This document shows, piece by piece, positions 1-9,197 of a stretch of DNA of 64,000 nucleotides (position 1 is the stretch's first letter; each line of letters begins with the position of its first letter). This stretch comes from Maribellus sp. CM-23. GTDB lineage: Bacteria > Bacteroidota > Bacteroidia > Bacteroidales > Prolixibacteraceae. The notes beneath the pieces were generated by a model, which was given only the letters and a program-made list of their open reading frames with translations, had not been told where the DNA came from and made no database searches. The position numbers and the translations under genes were made by a program. The stretch lies in the NCBI RefSeq assembly GCF_021354595.1, contig NZ_JADWYJ010000003.1, positions 620,001 to 684,000 on the forward strand, in the 5' to 3' direction.

Positions 1-735
1 TGTTCTGAAATTATTTTCCCAGATAACTGGTGTAGAATAAGTTGTTTTCTCATCGCGGGCAACTTTCCACTTTTCTTCACCTGTAAGTGCGTCCAAAGCC
101 ACCAGAAAAGAACTTTCTTCGTTGTCGACCAAAACAAACAAAAGCTGCTTGTAAAGCACAGGCGAAGACCCGGTTCCCCAGCCCCTTTGTGTTTCATAGG
201 CACCCAGGTCTTTTTCCCAGACAAGTGCTCCGTTTAAATCATAACAATATACTCCGTGCATACCAAAGTAAACATAAACATGCTTTCCGTCGGTAACGGG
301 TGTTTCGCAGGCGTAGGTGCTTCCGGCATGTTTCTTTGTCCGCGGATTTCCCTCGCGCGCAACAGCGATCCACAGGTTTTTGCCGGTTTTTACATCAAGA
401 CAAGTCAATTGCCACTTGTACACATCTTGCGATAGAGAGGGTGATGTTTCGCTCTCTGTCAGAGGTGCTTTGTCTACCAGCACAGCTGACGAGTAAAAAA
501 CTTTGTCGCCCCAAACGAGGGGAGACGACCAGCTTTCCCCGTTCATTGCTTGTGTCCAGCGGATGTTTAAACTGTCGTTCCATTCGGTTGGCAGGTTTTT
601 TCCGGTAACGATCATATCTGCTCCTGCACCCCTGAATTGGTGCCATTCATTAGTAGTACATGCTGAAAGCAAAAGTAAAGCTCCCGTTATTATGACTAAA
701 ATAGTTTCGGGAAGTAGTTGGCGATTTCTTTTCAT
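1..735 (-). CDS. PQQ-like beta-propeller lipoprotein (partial, C-terminus beyond left edge)
   Basis: The reverse strand is open from an ATG at 735 to base 1, giving 245 residues with no stop, so the gene runs off the window. The N-terminus is a lipoprotein signal with lipobox LLSAC near residue 26. After it come 'WHQFRGAGAD' and repeated blade motifs: 'WSSPLVWGDKVFY', 'LTCLDVKTGKNLW', 'TPVTDGKHVYVYFG', 'LVALDALTGEEKW'. These are typical of PQQ-binding-like (BamB-like) beta-propellers, which are often about 400 residues long. Proteins of this type are exported; the substrate cannot be told from the sequence. It diverges from the haem lipoprotein at 858. The family is clear, the function is not. 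Confidence 0.85.
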   Translation of the reverse strand, partial: MKRNRQLLPETILVIITGALLLLSACTTNEWHQFRGAGADMIVTGKNLPTEWNDSLNIRWTQAMNGESWSSPLVWGDKVFYSSAVLVDKAPLTESETSPSLSQDVYKWQLTCLDVKTGKNLWIAVAREGNPRTKKHAGSTYACETPVTDGKHVYVYFGMHGVYCYDLNGALVWEKDLGAYETQRGWGTGSSPVLYKQLLFVLVDNEESSFLVALDALTGEEKWKVARDEKTTYSTPVIWENNFRT

Positions 736-857
736 AGTTCTCGGTTAAGTGGATGGTTTTGTGTATAAATTTATCAAAAAAACAAAAGCTTGCAATAGAG
801 GATTGGTTTTGGAAATAACATTGCATTTTGATACATTGGTTAACTAAAAAGAATAAT

Positions 858-1418
858 ATGAAAACAATATTGTTTGCAGGTATTTTATTGCTGATCGGCT
901 TGGTAGCATGTCAAACGAAACCGGGTATTTCGCCTGAATTTTATCATAAATTTCAAAAGGAAGGGGATGCGATTACTTCGCAGGTGCAGGGAGTTTTGCT
1001 TTCGAATGTTGCCGGCGCTATTCAAAAAGGAGGAACCGAACACGCTGTTGAATTTTGCAACGTCAAAGCCACCTCTTTGGTGGATAGCTTGAGCCAGGCT
1101 TTTTCCTGTAACATCTCACGGGTTTCTGACAAGAATCGAAATCCGGAAAATGCTTTGAATAAAACCGAAGCCGAACTCTGGAAACTGTTTGCAAAGAATA
1201 CTCAGGCTGATACTTTGCTGGAAATCAATAATAAAATCACTTACTACAAACGCATTAATACTGCCATGCCTGCCTGTTTAAAGTGCCACGGTGATCCGGC
1301 AAATGACATCAATGGTGCTACTTTGGAAAAGATTCAAACTTTGTATCCCCAAGATCTGGCGACAGGATATAAACTGAATGATTTCAGGGGATTGTGGAAA
1401 GTGGTATTTACGGATTAG
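858..1418 (+). CDS. DUF3365 (Tll0287-like) c-type haem lipoprotein
   Basis: A 186-residue protein. I chose the ATG at 858 rather than the one at 828 because it opens directly into a lipoprotein signal (MKTILFAGILLLIGLVAC). The body fits DUF3365/Tll0287-like sensor-type domains: a helical region with 'AVEFCNVKA', a 'NRNPEN' stretch, a c-type haem site CLKCH near residue 145, and a final 'FRGLWKVVF'. Such proteins are periplasmic or surface-anchored and bind one haem, probably for redox or gas sensing; this is family knowledge. No partner gene sits next to it in the same direction. Confidence 0.8.
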   Translation: MKTILFAGILLLIGLVACQTKPGISPEFYHKFQKEGDAITSQVQGVLLSNVAGAIQKGGTEHAVEFCNVKATSLVDSLSQAFSCNISRVSDKNRNPENALNKTEAELWKLFAKNTQADTLLEINNKITYYKRINTAMPACLKCHGDPANDINGATLEKIQTLYPQDLATGYKLNDFRGLWKVVFTD

Positions 1419-1841
1419 CATTTGCCGCACCTGGTTTAGGTTCTAAAAACATTTCAGGAGGAGAAGTATGAAGTTGTGCTAAGAAGTCGAACTTCTAGGT
1501 AGGTTTTCCTTTTTCTTGGGCTGTCCGGATATCAAAAAGATGATTAAAAGGTATCACTGACAGATAGCACAGGATGCAAAGTACATTTGTATTTAATTTC
1601 TTGTTATAGCTTATGACAGAATTACTCCTGTAGTTATTCGGAGTGGCAATGTTACATGATAAATTAGATTCTGTGAACGACAGTAAGGTATCGAGATGTG
1701 TGGGGAAGCAGTTTTTATCGTAACAATTGATTCTAAAATGCTTAGATACGTAACGTTGGGCATGTTAAAACTGCGATTGTCGTTTGATATTAAACTAAGG
1801 CTACTGAATTAAATAACGAACATTATACTAATCAAACAAGC
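1419..1841. other. Intergenic region, no gene seen
   Basis: No convincing reading frame on either strand. It holds a small inverted repeat (AGAAGT-CGA-ACTTCT at 1482-1496) shortly after the haem lipoprotein, followed within a few bases by T-rich sequence, which could be a weak terminator. The rest is AT-rich leader ahead of the gene at 1842. No clear promoter was recognised. Confidence 0.4.
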
Positions 1842-3053
1842 ATGAAAAACAGGGGTACTTTTATTGGAAAAGCAATGGCATTGCTTATTGTTTTTGGGTG
1901 TGTATTTTCAGCGCATTCGCAGCAAAAGAAAGAAACGGCGCAAAGCGATTATTACGTGGCGGCCTATGTTTGGCCTTCGTGTCATGACGATCCGTTGGGA
2001 AGGGAAAAGTTATGGTTAGAAGGTATTGGCGAGTGGGAAGTGATAAAAAAAGGGAATCCGCGGTACGAAGGGCATTACCAACCCCGCCAGCCGCTGTGGG
2101 GCTACGAGATGGATAATGACCCAGAAGTAGTGGAGCGCTGGATTGATGTTGCCACCGACCACGGAGTAAATGTGTTTGTTTACGACTGGTACTGGTACGA
2201 AGAGGGGCCATACCTGGAAAGTGCACTCAATGATGGTTTTCTGAAAGCAAAAAACAATTCGAAAATGCAGTTTTACATTATGTGGGCGAATCACGATGTA
2301 AAACATAATTACTGGAATTATCACCGCTATGGCGACGATGCTTCCATTCTTTGGGATGCCAAGGTAGATCGTAAAAACTTTGAAATTATTGTTGACCGGG
2401 TGATCAACCAGTATTTCAAGCAGCCCAACTATTTCAAAATTAATGGCGAACCGGTATTCTCTGTGTTCAGTATTCATAAATTGATGGAAAGCTTTGGCGG
2501 CAGCGTGGAAGAAACTCGCAAAGCCCTCGACTATTTTCGTGACGAAGTAAAGAAAGCAGGTTTTCCCGGTTTGCATATTCAGTGGAACCAGGGCGGCGGT
2601 TCAATTATGTCGGACGAAAAAGCCAAAGAATTTCGTAAAAATGTAGATGCCATGGGATTCAACAGTGTAGCCATGTACAATATGGGTGGAATGAATGAAG
2701 ATTACCTTGTGTATGGTACCAATTCCGTTAAAATCAGGGAACAGATGGACGAAATATTGGATGTGCCGGTTTTCCCTTGTGTGTCAATAGGCTGGGACGA
2801 TACGCCACGCTTTCCGGCCAAAGGAATAAAGGACGTGGTACATTATCACAACACTCCCGAAAGTTTTGCCGCCTTACTCTCCAAAGCAAAAAAATATGCT
2901 GACAAGTATCCGGACCAGCCCAAACTGATTACCATAAATGCTTGGAACGAATGGGTGGAAGGAAGCTACTTGCTGCCCGATATGCTGAACGGTTTTGACT
3001 ATCTCGAAGCAGTAAAAGAGGTGATGGTTGATGGCAAATACGATAAATATTAG
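1842..3053 (+). CDS. GH99-like / WbsX-like secreted glycosidase
   Basis: A 403-residue protein with a cleavable signal peptide ending around 'FSAHSQQ'. The body has the hallmarks of the GH99-like TIM-barrel family (also annotated WbsX, PF14307): 'YYVAAYVWPSCHDD', 'GHYQPRQPLWGYEMDND', 'HGVNVFVYDWYWYEEG', 'FYIMWANHD' and a C-terminal 'TINAWNEWVEGSYLLPD' where the WNEW acidic residue is conserved in the family. Classical GH99 enzymes are endo-acting mannosidases, but the bacterial WbsX-like branch is diverse, so the substrate is unknown. It lies just outside the convergent regulator gene and is likely part of the same glycan locus. Distant relatives sit at 18930 and 28619. Confidence 0.75.
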   Translation: MKNRGTFIGKAMALLIVFGCVFSAHSQQKKETAQSDYYVAAYVWPSCHDDPLGREKLWLEGIGEWEVIKKGNPRYEGHYQPRQPLWGYEMDNDPEVVERWIDVATDHGVNVFVYDWYWYEEGPYLESALNDGFLKAKNNSKMQFYIMWANHDVKHNYWNYHRYGDDASILWDAKVDRKNFEIIVDRVINQYFKQPNYFKINGEPVFSVFSIHKLMESFGGSVEETRKALDYFRDEVKKAGFPGLHIQWNQGGGSIMSDEKAKEFRKNVDAMGFNSVAMYNMGGMNEDYLVYGTNSVKIREQMDEILDVPVFPCVSIGWDDTPRFPAKGIKDVVHYHNTPESFAALLSKAKKYADKYPDQPKLITINAWNEWVEGSYLLPDMLNGFDYLEAVKEVMVDGKYDKY

Positions 3054-3460
3054 CTTATTCGGTTAAACTATAAAATCCAATAAAAGGACTAGCAGGAGGC
3101 TGCGGATTTCTCTGGGACATGGTCGGGGAAATTATTGAGGTTTGGTTTACGACGCTTTCCCGATGATGAGGAAGATCTGGGTGGTGTAAAACGGGCATGA
3201 TGTGTATAGTAGGTTGTAGTCATCAACAGGTAAGACTCTGTTTTTGATGAATACAAATCGCTTGTTGGTATTCAAAATAGGAACCAAATAGTAAAACGCA
3301 TTTCTGAACAATAAAAAATAAACAAACAAATAGATAGCGCTTGTCTTTCTTTACCGAATGTCTTTGGTGGCGTTAAATGAACAGGTCAGGTAGTAAATCC
3401 TAATTTATTGATATTCTTTCTCTATCGAACTCATGTTTTGAAAAAAAGTGAGCAATTCAT
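3054..3460. other. Intergenic region between convergent genes, holds an orphan regulatory-type element
   Basis: No gene is supported. The notable content is the 53-bp element at 3267-3319, described separately, which matches the sequence directly upstream of the GH20 gene at 16968 although no forward gene follows it here. This may be a relic of a deleted gene's promoter. The remaining sequence shows no strong terminator for either flanking gene. Confidence 0.45.
3267..3319 (+). promoter_or_regulatory. 53-bp element A (copy of the sequence upstream of the GH20 gene)
   Basis: Bases 3267-3319 match 16912-16964 without gaps at about 42 of 53 positions, including the shared blocks GGTAT, GGAAC and the 15-base ATTTCTGAACAATA-type core. 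No gene follows on the same strand. It is best read as a regulatory element or a promoter remnant; its binding protein is unknown. Confidence 0.5.
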
Positions 3461-6400
3461 TTAGGCATAATCTTTCGGGGAAACCCCAAATTGTTTTTTA
3501 AATGATTTTGAGAAATATGGATAATGGTTGAAGCCAGTATTGTTTGCAACATCAATTAAACTTAGCTTTTGTTCTCTAATTAGTTCTGCAGCACGTTTGA
3601 GTCGATAGGTTCTAATAAAATCATTCGGAGACATATCACTGAGTCCTTTTATTTTTCGGTAGAACCCGGTTCTACTAAAGCCTAGTTCTCTGGCAATAGA
3701 ATCAATATTCAGATCGGGGTTTGCTAAGTCTTTTTGAATGATTTGAATTAGTTTATCCATGAAATTCTGATCGTGAGGGCTTAATAACGGAGGAGGTGTA
3801 TCAACTTTTGAATTGGAAGGTTCTGAATAGTATTTTTTGATATTATTGCGGCTGGTGAATATGTTTTTAATCGTCAGTAACAAATAATCAAGGTTAAAAG
3901 GTTTGCAGATGTAGGCATCCGCTCCCAGTTCTAAGCCTTCTAACTGTTCACCGACCGAAGTTTTTGCCGTCAGCAATATGATTGGAATATGACTGAATTC
4001 GGGGTGGCGTTTGACCGAATTGCACAAATCATAACCGGATAATCCGGGCATTAGCACATCACTAATGATTAGATCGGGAGAGTTACTTTGAATCAATGAC
4101 CATGCAATGAGCCCATCTGGCGCTTCAATAAGTTCATAATGATCACTTAATATGCTTCGAACAAAATTTCTCAACTCAGTATTGTCTTCCACAAGCAATA
4201 TTGTGTAGTCTTTATTTTTTTTATCTGTAATCTTTTCTTCAGGCTTAATAGGTATAATCTCTTGTATTTCTTTTTCTTCAGTAATTTTATTAGATTCAGG
4301 GTAAATATCTCCCATCGGAAGGATGAACGAGAACTGCATACCTCCTTCCTGACAATTCAAGGCTTTGATTTTTCCATTGTGAGCTTCTACCAATCTTTTG
4401 GAAAAATTTAAACCGATCCCGCTTCCATGGTTCTCGGGGGTATTATCTGTTAATTCGTTTATTTGGCGATACCTGATAAAGAGTTCATTAAGTTTGTCGT
4501 TGGGTATTCCAGGACCGGTATCTTTTACTGTAATTTCGATAAAAGAATATGAAAGAGCCTGATAGTGTTGTTTTGCTTCATTGGGGGACAATATGTTAAT
4601 GCTTATCTGAACTATGCCGCCCCGTGGAGTGAATTTTATAGCATTAGATAACAAATTGTATATAATTTTCTCAACCTTATCTATGTCAATCCAAAGGAAC
4701 AAACTAGGGGTGAGATGTGTAAAGTTTAAAGTAATTTGTTTCCGATTGGCAGTATCCCAAAAAATTGAATGAATATTTTTTATGAATTGTATAATATCGG
4801 TTTGTTGGACCTTCAGATTAAACATTCCGTTTTCCATTTTATTGAAGTCAAGCAGTTGGTTGATTAACCGTAACATGCTTTGCACATTTTTGGATATTAT
4901 TTTTAGCAAATGATTATCTTTTTCTGAAAAGCTGTTTGAAGTCGATAATTGCTGCAATGGGGCCGAAATCAGAGTTAAAGGGGTTCTTATTTCATGAGAA
5001 ATGTTCGTAAAGAAATTTACTTTCATATTTGAAATCTGCCTTTCTCTTTCGCGTTCTTTTTGTTCTGCCTCCAGTTGATGTTGGTTTATTCTGGTTTTTA
5101 GGATTAATTTAAAAAGTATGTATATAAGACCTGACATTGAGAATATGTAAACAACCCATGCAGGCCATGAAAACCAAGGTGCCGGTTTAATGTTGATTTT
5201 AAGAGTCGCAGGAGCCAAACACGCTTGTCCTTCATCGTTAAAACCTTTTACTTTAAAAAGGTATTTGCCCGGTTTTAAATTTGAATAAGTGGCCCGTCTG
5301 TAGTTTCCAACATAATTCCATTCTTGTTCGAATCCTTCCAGTTTATAGGCATAAGTTAGTTTGGTGGGGAATAAAAAATCAATCCCGGTGTAGTCAATAG
5401 AGAATACGGTCTGGCGGTGGTTAAGGGTTATCTGTTTTACAAATGAGATACTTTGCGGCAAACCCGAACTGTCTGACGGTTTTATGCTTTGGTTTAGTAT
5501 TTTGAAATCTGTTAGTTGGACTACCGGAGATTTTTTGGGAGGCAAATTAAACATTGGGTTGAAAAATGTCAGTCCATGATTTCCTGCAAAAAATATACGC
5601 CCATCAGAATGTTTTAGCTTTGCCTTTTCATGAAATTGGTTTCCCAAAGTTCCATCGCAGCTAAAGTAATTTACAATGGAGGTGTCACTTACATTCATTT
5701 TGGAAATGCCAAAGGAAGTACTCATCCAAACGTATCCGTGGTTGTCTTGTTCGAAAGATAAGATATCGTTGCTGGGTAATCCTTGTTGCTTATTAAGAAT
5801 CTGATGGTGTTTGAAATCGGGCGAAATGCGAAGAGCCCCGTTCCCATAACTGCCCAACCAGGTATATTCCTGCTTGTCCTGATAGATTGTTATGCAATTC
5901 TTTATTATTCTTTTTGCCAGTGATGAAAGAGCTTCTACAGGAGTAATGTCGTTGTTTTGATCAGGCTTGAGAAAGTATACCCCATCATTAAAAGAAGAAA
6001 AGAGAAGACTGTCATCGTTAATAATAAATATTTCCGGGATATTTCCCGAAAAAATTAGTTGAGGGGCAAGTGAAATATCTCCCTTTTTTATCTTGTACAA
6101 ACCCGATGTTGAGCCTATCCAAATATTGCCCGATAAGTCGGCTTTTATTGCTCCTGCCATTTTTATATTTTTCCTGGCAATTATATTGAGCAAGCCATCT
6201 TTTGATATACTGGCTACAATCAACTGATCGGTTAAGCCAATCCATAATCGGTTTTTGGAATCAATAAATAAGGACTCGATCAAACAGTTACTGCTCGAAA
6301 ACAAGTTGGAGTTATTGGAATTATAATTGGTTAACTTTCCTGAACCGGAATAATGGAAGAGCCCGTGATATCGGGTGCTGACCCATAAATTTCTATAATT

Positions 6401-7462
6401 GTCTTCAACAAGCTGTGTGACAAATTTGTCTTTAAAAGTATTGCTTAAATCTTGTTCCGAATTAAAGAAGTTAAGGTAGTCGTTCCATACCTTAAATCCT
6501 TTGTCAAACGACCCAATCCATATATTCTTGTCCTTGTCAACAGTACAGGAAAGAAGATGCGAAGATTGCAGGTTTGCCAATGTTTGAGGAAGATTGTGTG
6601 TTAATGATTGTGAAAGAATGTCGTATTGAAAAAAACCTTGCGATGCTGTGCCTATCAAGAGTTTTAAAGGACCTATTTCCTGTATAAAATTTATTTGAGA
6701 ATGGCAGAGCAATGTGTTTTCTTTTAGTGATTGGGGAAGGTCTTTGAATTGCCTGAGTACTGGGTCGAAAAGTATGATGCCTGTATCTGTACCTAACCAC
6801 CAAAAGCCTTGTGGATCGTTGTATTTACAGAATACTTTTTTGTTGTCAGGAAGCGAAAAGAGTTCCCATTCTCCGTTTGTATGGCGCGTTGCAAGTCCTG
6901 CCGGGTGACTCATGCCCATCCATAACCTTTTCGATTCGTCTTCCCAAATCAGATTGGGACTTAAAGGAACCGCAGTAGGCTCTGTAATCACCTGTTTTTT
7001 TATAGAATCAATATACGCAGGACCTACTTGTGTTGCTATCCATATATTCTTTTTGAGGTCTTCATAAAAGGAAAGAGCATATGGAATTCTGTTTGTCGAT
7101 AGGGGATAGTGTTCAAATTTCTCTGTTTTAAAATTGAAGCAATTCACCCCGCTAACTGTCCCTGCCCATAGCCGATGAGAAGAATCTAGATAAAGAGAAA
7201 GAACAAAATCGTTGTCAATCGTACTTGAGTCTTTGGGATCGTGAAAGTATTGGACAAATTCATAACCGTTGAACCGGTTCAATCCCCGGGGGGTGGCCAT
7301 CCACATGTACCCGAGTGAATCCTGGCAAAATGATTTGATATTTAAATTCGATATGTGTGTCGACTTTTGTTCAAAAGGCTCTTGTGAAAAACTGTTTGGG
7401 CGATAAGCATCTAATACGAAAAAGTTAAGGTTGATTAGGATAAATAAAAAAATTGCATGCAT
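3461..7462 (-). CDS. Hybrid two-component system sensor/regulator (HTCS)
   Basis: A 1333-residue one-protein signalling system, the usual glycan sensor of Bacteroidota loci. In order: signal peptide or N-terminal membrane segment; a two-propeller periplasmic sensor with many 'LWIGT/IWIGS' repeats (about residues 35-680); a Y_Y_Y domain (about 690-760); one membrane helix (about 767-790); histidine kinase with phospho-accepting His near residue 821 ('NISHEIRTPL'); ATPase motifs 'NLLSNAIKF', 'DTGPGIP', 'GSGIGL'; a receiver domain with Asp near 1135 ('ISDVLMPG') and Lys in 'CKPF'; and a C-terminal AraC-type DNA-binding domain (about 1237-1330). It diverges from the SusC operon, which it most likely activates when it binds a released oligosaccharide. 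Confidence 0.95.
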   Translation of the reverse strand: MHAIFLFILINLNFFVLDAYRPNSFSQEPFEQKSTHISNLNIKSFCQDSLGYMWMATPRGLNRFNGYEFVQYFHDPKDSSTIDNDFVLSLYLDSSHRLWAGTVSGVNCFNFKTEKFEHYPLSTNRIPYALSFYEDLKKNIWIATQVGPAYIDSIKKQVITEPTAVPLSPNLIWEDESKRLWMGMSHPAGLATRHTNGEWELFSLPDNKKVFCKYNDPQGFWWLGTDTGIILFDPVLRQFKDLPQSLKENTLLCHSQINFIQEIGPLKLLIGTASQGFFQYDILSQSLTHNLPQTLANLQSSHLLSCTVDKDKNIWIGSFDKGFKVWNDYLNFFNSEQDLSNTFKDKFVTQLVEDNYRNLWVSTRYHGLFHYSGSGKLTNYNSNNSNLFSSSNCLIESLFIDSKNRLWIGLTDQLIVASISKDGLLNIIARKNIKMAGAIKADLSGNIWIGSTSGLYKIKKGDISLAPQLIFSGNIPEIFIINDDSLLFSSFNDGVYFLKPDQNNDITPVEALSSLAKRIIKNCITIYQDKQEYTWLGSYGNGALRISPDFKHHQILNKQQGLPSNDILSFEQDNHGYVWMSTSFGISKMNVSDTSIVNYFSCDGTLGNQFHEKAKLKHSDGRIFFAGNHGLTFFNPMFNLPPKKSPVVQLTDFKILNQSIKPSDSSGLPQSISFVKQITLNHRQTVFSIDYTGIDFLFPTKLTYAYKLEGFEQEWNYVGNYRRATYSNLKPGKYLFKVKGFNDEGQACLAPATLKINIKPAPWFSWPAWVVYIFSMSGLIYILFKLILKTRINQHQLEAEQKERERERQISNMKVNFFTNISHEIRTPLTLISAPLQQLSTSNSFSEKDNHLLKIISKNVQSMLRLINQLLDFNKMENGMFNLKVQQTDIIQFIKNIHSIFWDTANRKQITLNFTHLTPSLFLWIDIDKVEKIIYNLLSNAIKFTPRGGIVQISINILSPNEAKQHYQALSYSFIEITVKDTGPGIPNDKLNELFIRYRQINELTDNTPENHGSGIGLNFSKRLVEAHNGKIKALNCQEGGMQFSFILPMGDIYPESNKITEEKEIQEIIPIKPEEKITDKKNKDYTILLVEDNTELRNFVRSILSDHYELIEAPDGLIAWSLIQSNSPDLIISDVLMPGLSGYDLCNSVKRHPEFSHIPIILLTAKTSVGEQLEGLELGADAYICKPFNLDYLLLTIKNIFTSRNNIKKYYSEPSNSKVDTPPPLLSPHDQNFMDKLIQIIQKDLANPDLNIDSIARELGFSRTGFYRKIKGLSDMSPNDFIRTYRLKRAAELIREQKLSLIDVANNTGFNHYPYFSKSFKKQFGVSPKDYA

Positions 7463-7530
7463 ATCTCTGCCTTCATTAATGGCTCGTAAATGTATAGATT
7501 TTGATTACACGATTAACCTCTGAAAACTAC

Positions 7531-7561
7531 ATTGAACAGATAGTGTAAGAAATTGAACAGA
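7531..7561 (+). promoter_or_regulatory. Direct repeat, candidate HTCS operator
   Basis: In the divergent region between the regulator and the SusC operon, ATTGAACAGA occurs at 7531-7540 and again at 7552-7561. The 21-bp period is two turns of DNA, which suits an AraC-family DNA-binding domain reading two direct half-sites. The location 117 bp before the IPT gene start and 70 bp before the HTCS start supports a role in activating the operon. Binding is inferred. Confidence 0.5.
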
Positions 7562-7677
7562 AAATGCAACTCAAAAGATAATAGACCAAATAGAGTATTT
7601 AATTGGGATAATTGCGCTACAGAAGTATGGGGGCAAAAATTATTATTGCACGATACTAAAACTAAAATATTGTATGT

Positions 7678-9180
7678 ATGAAAAAATGTAAATTGATTGT
7701 GGCATACGTCATGCAGAGGATCCTGATTCCTGCGTGCCTATGCCTTTCAGTCTTCATGTCATGTAATGATGATGGTGCGGGTTTTGAGAAAAAACCTTTT
7801 GATCCGTCGAAGCAAATTGAAATTAGCGGATTTTATCCCGATTCAGGAGGAATTTCAACCCCTATTATCATTGACGGACACAATTTCGGAGGTGACACAA
7901 CCGGACTTCGGGTGTTTTTTAAAGATTCCTTGGGAGTACATCACAGGGCAGGGGTAGTCGGCTCTAACGGCGACAAGATATATGCCATGGTTCCCAAACT
8001 AACATTTTTGCGCAAGCTAAATATCATTGTGGAGCGGACCGAAAATGGAAAAATCTTTTCGGGTACCGCGGACGATCTTTTTGTTTATAAAACACAAACT
8101 ACAGTAAGTACGGTGGTCGGGAAACCAGAACCCGACAACAATTCGATGCCTACGGTTGGTGGCGATTTTTCTTCGGCAACGCTTTCTGCTCCATTCGCTA
8201 TTGTATTGGATGATGAAGACAATATCTTTATTACAGAACGGAGTTTTAACCTGCAAGGTATATATATAGGACAACCATCGCGAAATGAAAAAGGGGAAGG
8301 CGTTTCGAGTAATCTTGTTATTGCCGATACTAAAAGCCAATCTTCTACAGTAATTCTCTATAATGCCAATTATACCAATGCACCTACTTTTTCGGGCGAA
8401 GCGGGAAACGAATCGGTTTATATGCCTGAAGACGATGGCCTATACTACTATCAGTTGCTCAAAAGTTTAAGTTATGCACCGCGTCGTCGTTCTTTGATTA
8501 CCGGTACTGAAACCAAAGATGTGATCGAAGGTAACTGGAAATATTCATTTGTAGCCAACAAGGTTGACAACATGATTTACTCAGTGATGTGGAAGGGACA
8601 ATTGGTTCGTTTTAATCCTACCACACGTAACGTGGAGGTATTACTTGAGAACGTACTTCCTAATATCCCGAATGCAAGAGGACAGTCAGGCGGTAATACT
8701 TACTGCATTTTTTCTCCGCTGGAACCCAATATGCTCTATTTCTGCATGGAAGACTACAACATGATTGGCCGGGTAGATGTATCAAAACTGGCAGGTAAAG
8801 ACCGTGCTACCTATAAAGGGGAAAGTTATGCAGGAAGAGCGTTTGTTGATGGCCCTGTAAATGGCCGGGGTTGGGAAGACGGCTTGCTCGAAAACGCACG
8901 TTTTTTTGGTCCCAAACAGGTTTGTTTTACAGCTGATGGAAAACTTTATATTGCCGACACCGGAAATCATTGCATTCGTGTAATTGATACTACCGCACCT
9001 AAAGACAAGGCTACTGTAAGTACCGCGATAGGATTGCCACAAAGCCCCGGTTTTAAAGACGGAGGCCCTGAAATTGCCAAATTTTATTATCCAACCGGGG
9101 TCGCAGTAAACAGTGACGGGAGCATTGTATATGTAGCCGATCACAAGAATAAAGTAATCCGTAAACTCTCCATTGAATAA
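7678..9180 (+). CDS. IPT/TIG and NHL-repeat surface lipoprotein of the SusCD operon
   Basis: A 500-residue exported lipoprotein; the N-terminus has a hydrophobic segment ending in lipobox 'VFMSC'. Residues about 40-125 form an IPT/TIG domain ('EISGFYPDSGGISTPIIIDG', 'GLRVFFKDS'). The rest is an NHL-type beta-propeller with blades such as 'PFAIVLDDEDNIFITE', 'PKQVCFTADGKLYIADTGN' and 'PTGVAVNSDGSIVYVADHKN'. Proteins of this build are often the first gene of SusCD operons and are thought to bind glycan at the cell surface. The next gene, susC, starts 17 bp downstream, so co-transcription is very likely. Confidence 0.85.
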   Translation: MKKCKLIVAYVMQRILIPACLCLSVFMSCNDDGAGFEKKPFDPSKQIEISGFYPDSGGISTPIIIDGHNFGGDTTGLRVFFKDSLGVHHRAGVVGSNGDKIYAMVPKLTFLRKLNIIVERTENGKIFSGTADDLFVYKTQTTVSTVVGKPEPDNNSMPTVGGDFSSATLSAPFAIVLDDEDNIFITERSFNLQGIYIGQPSRNEKGEGVSSNLVIADTKSQSSTVILYNANYTNAPTFSGEAGNESVYMPEDDGLYYYQLLKSLSYAPRRRSLITGTETKDVIEGNWKYSFVANKVDNMIYSVMWKGQLVRFNPTTRNVEVLLENVLPNIPNARGQSGGNTYCIFSPLEPNMLYFCMEDYNMIGRVDVSKLAGKDRATYKGESYAGRAFVDGPVNGRGWEDGLLENARFFGPKQVCFTADGKLYIADTGNHCIRVIDTTAPKDKATVSTAIGLPQSPGFKDGGPEIAKFYYPTGVAVNSDGSIVYVADHKNKVIRKLSIE

Positions 9181-9197
9181 TTTTAGATACAAATGAT

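Noticed and set aside
300..748. Forward frames over the left-edge region
   Set aside because: The reverse strand reads as one continuous lipoprotein beta-propeller from 735 to the window edge; the forward frames overlap it and have no recognisable features.
7600..7677. A standard TAnnTTTG promoter before the SusCD operon
   Set aside because: No convincing -7 and -33 pair could be found; the operon probably depends on the activator, so I did not annotate a promoter.
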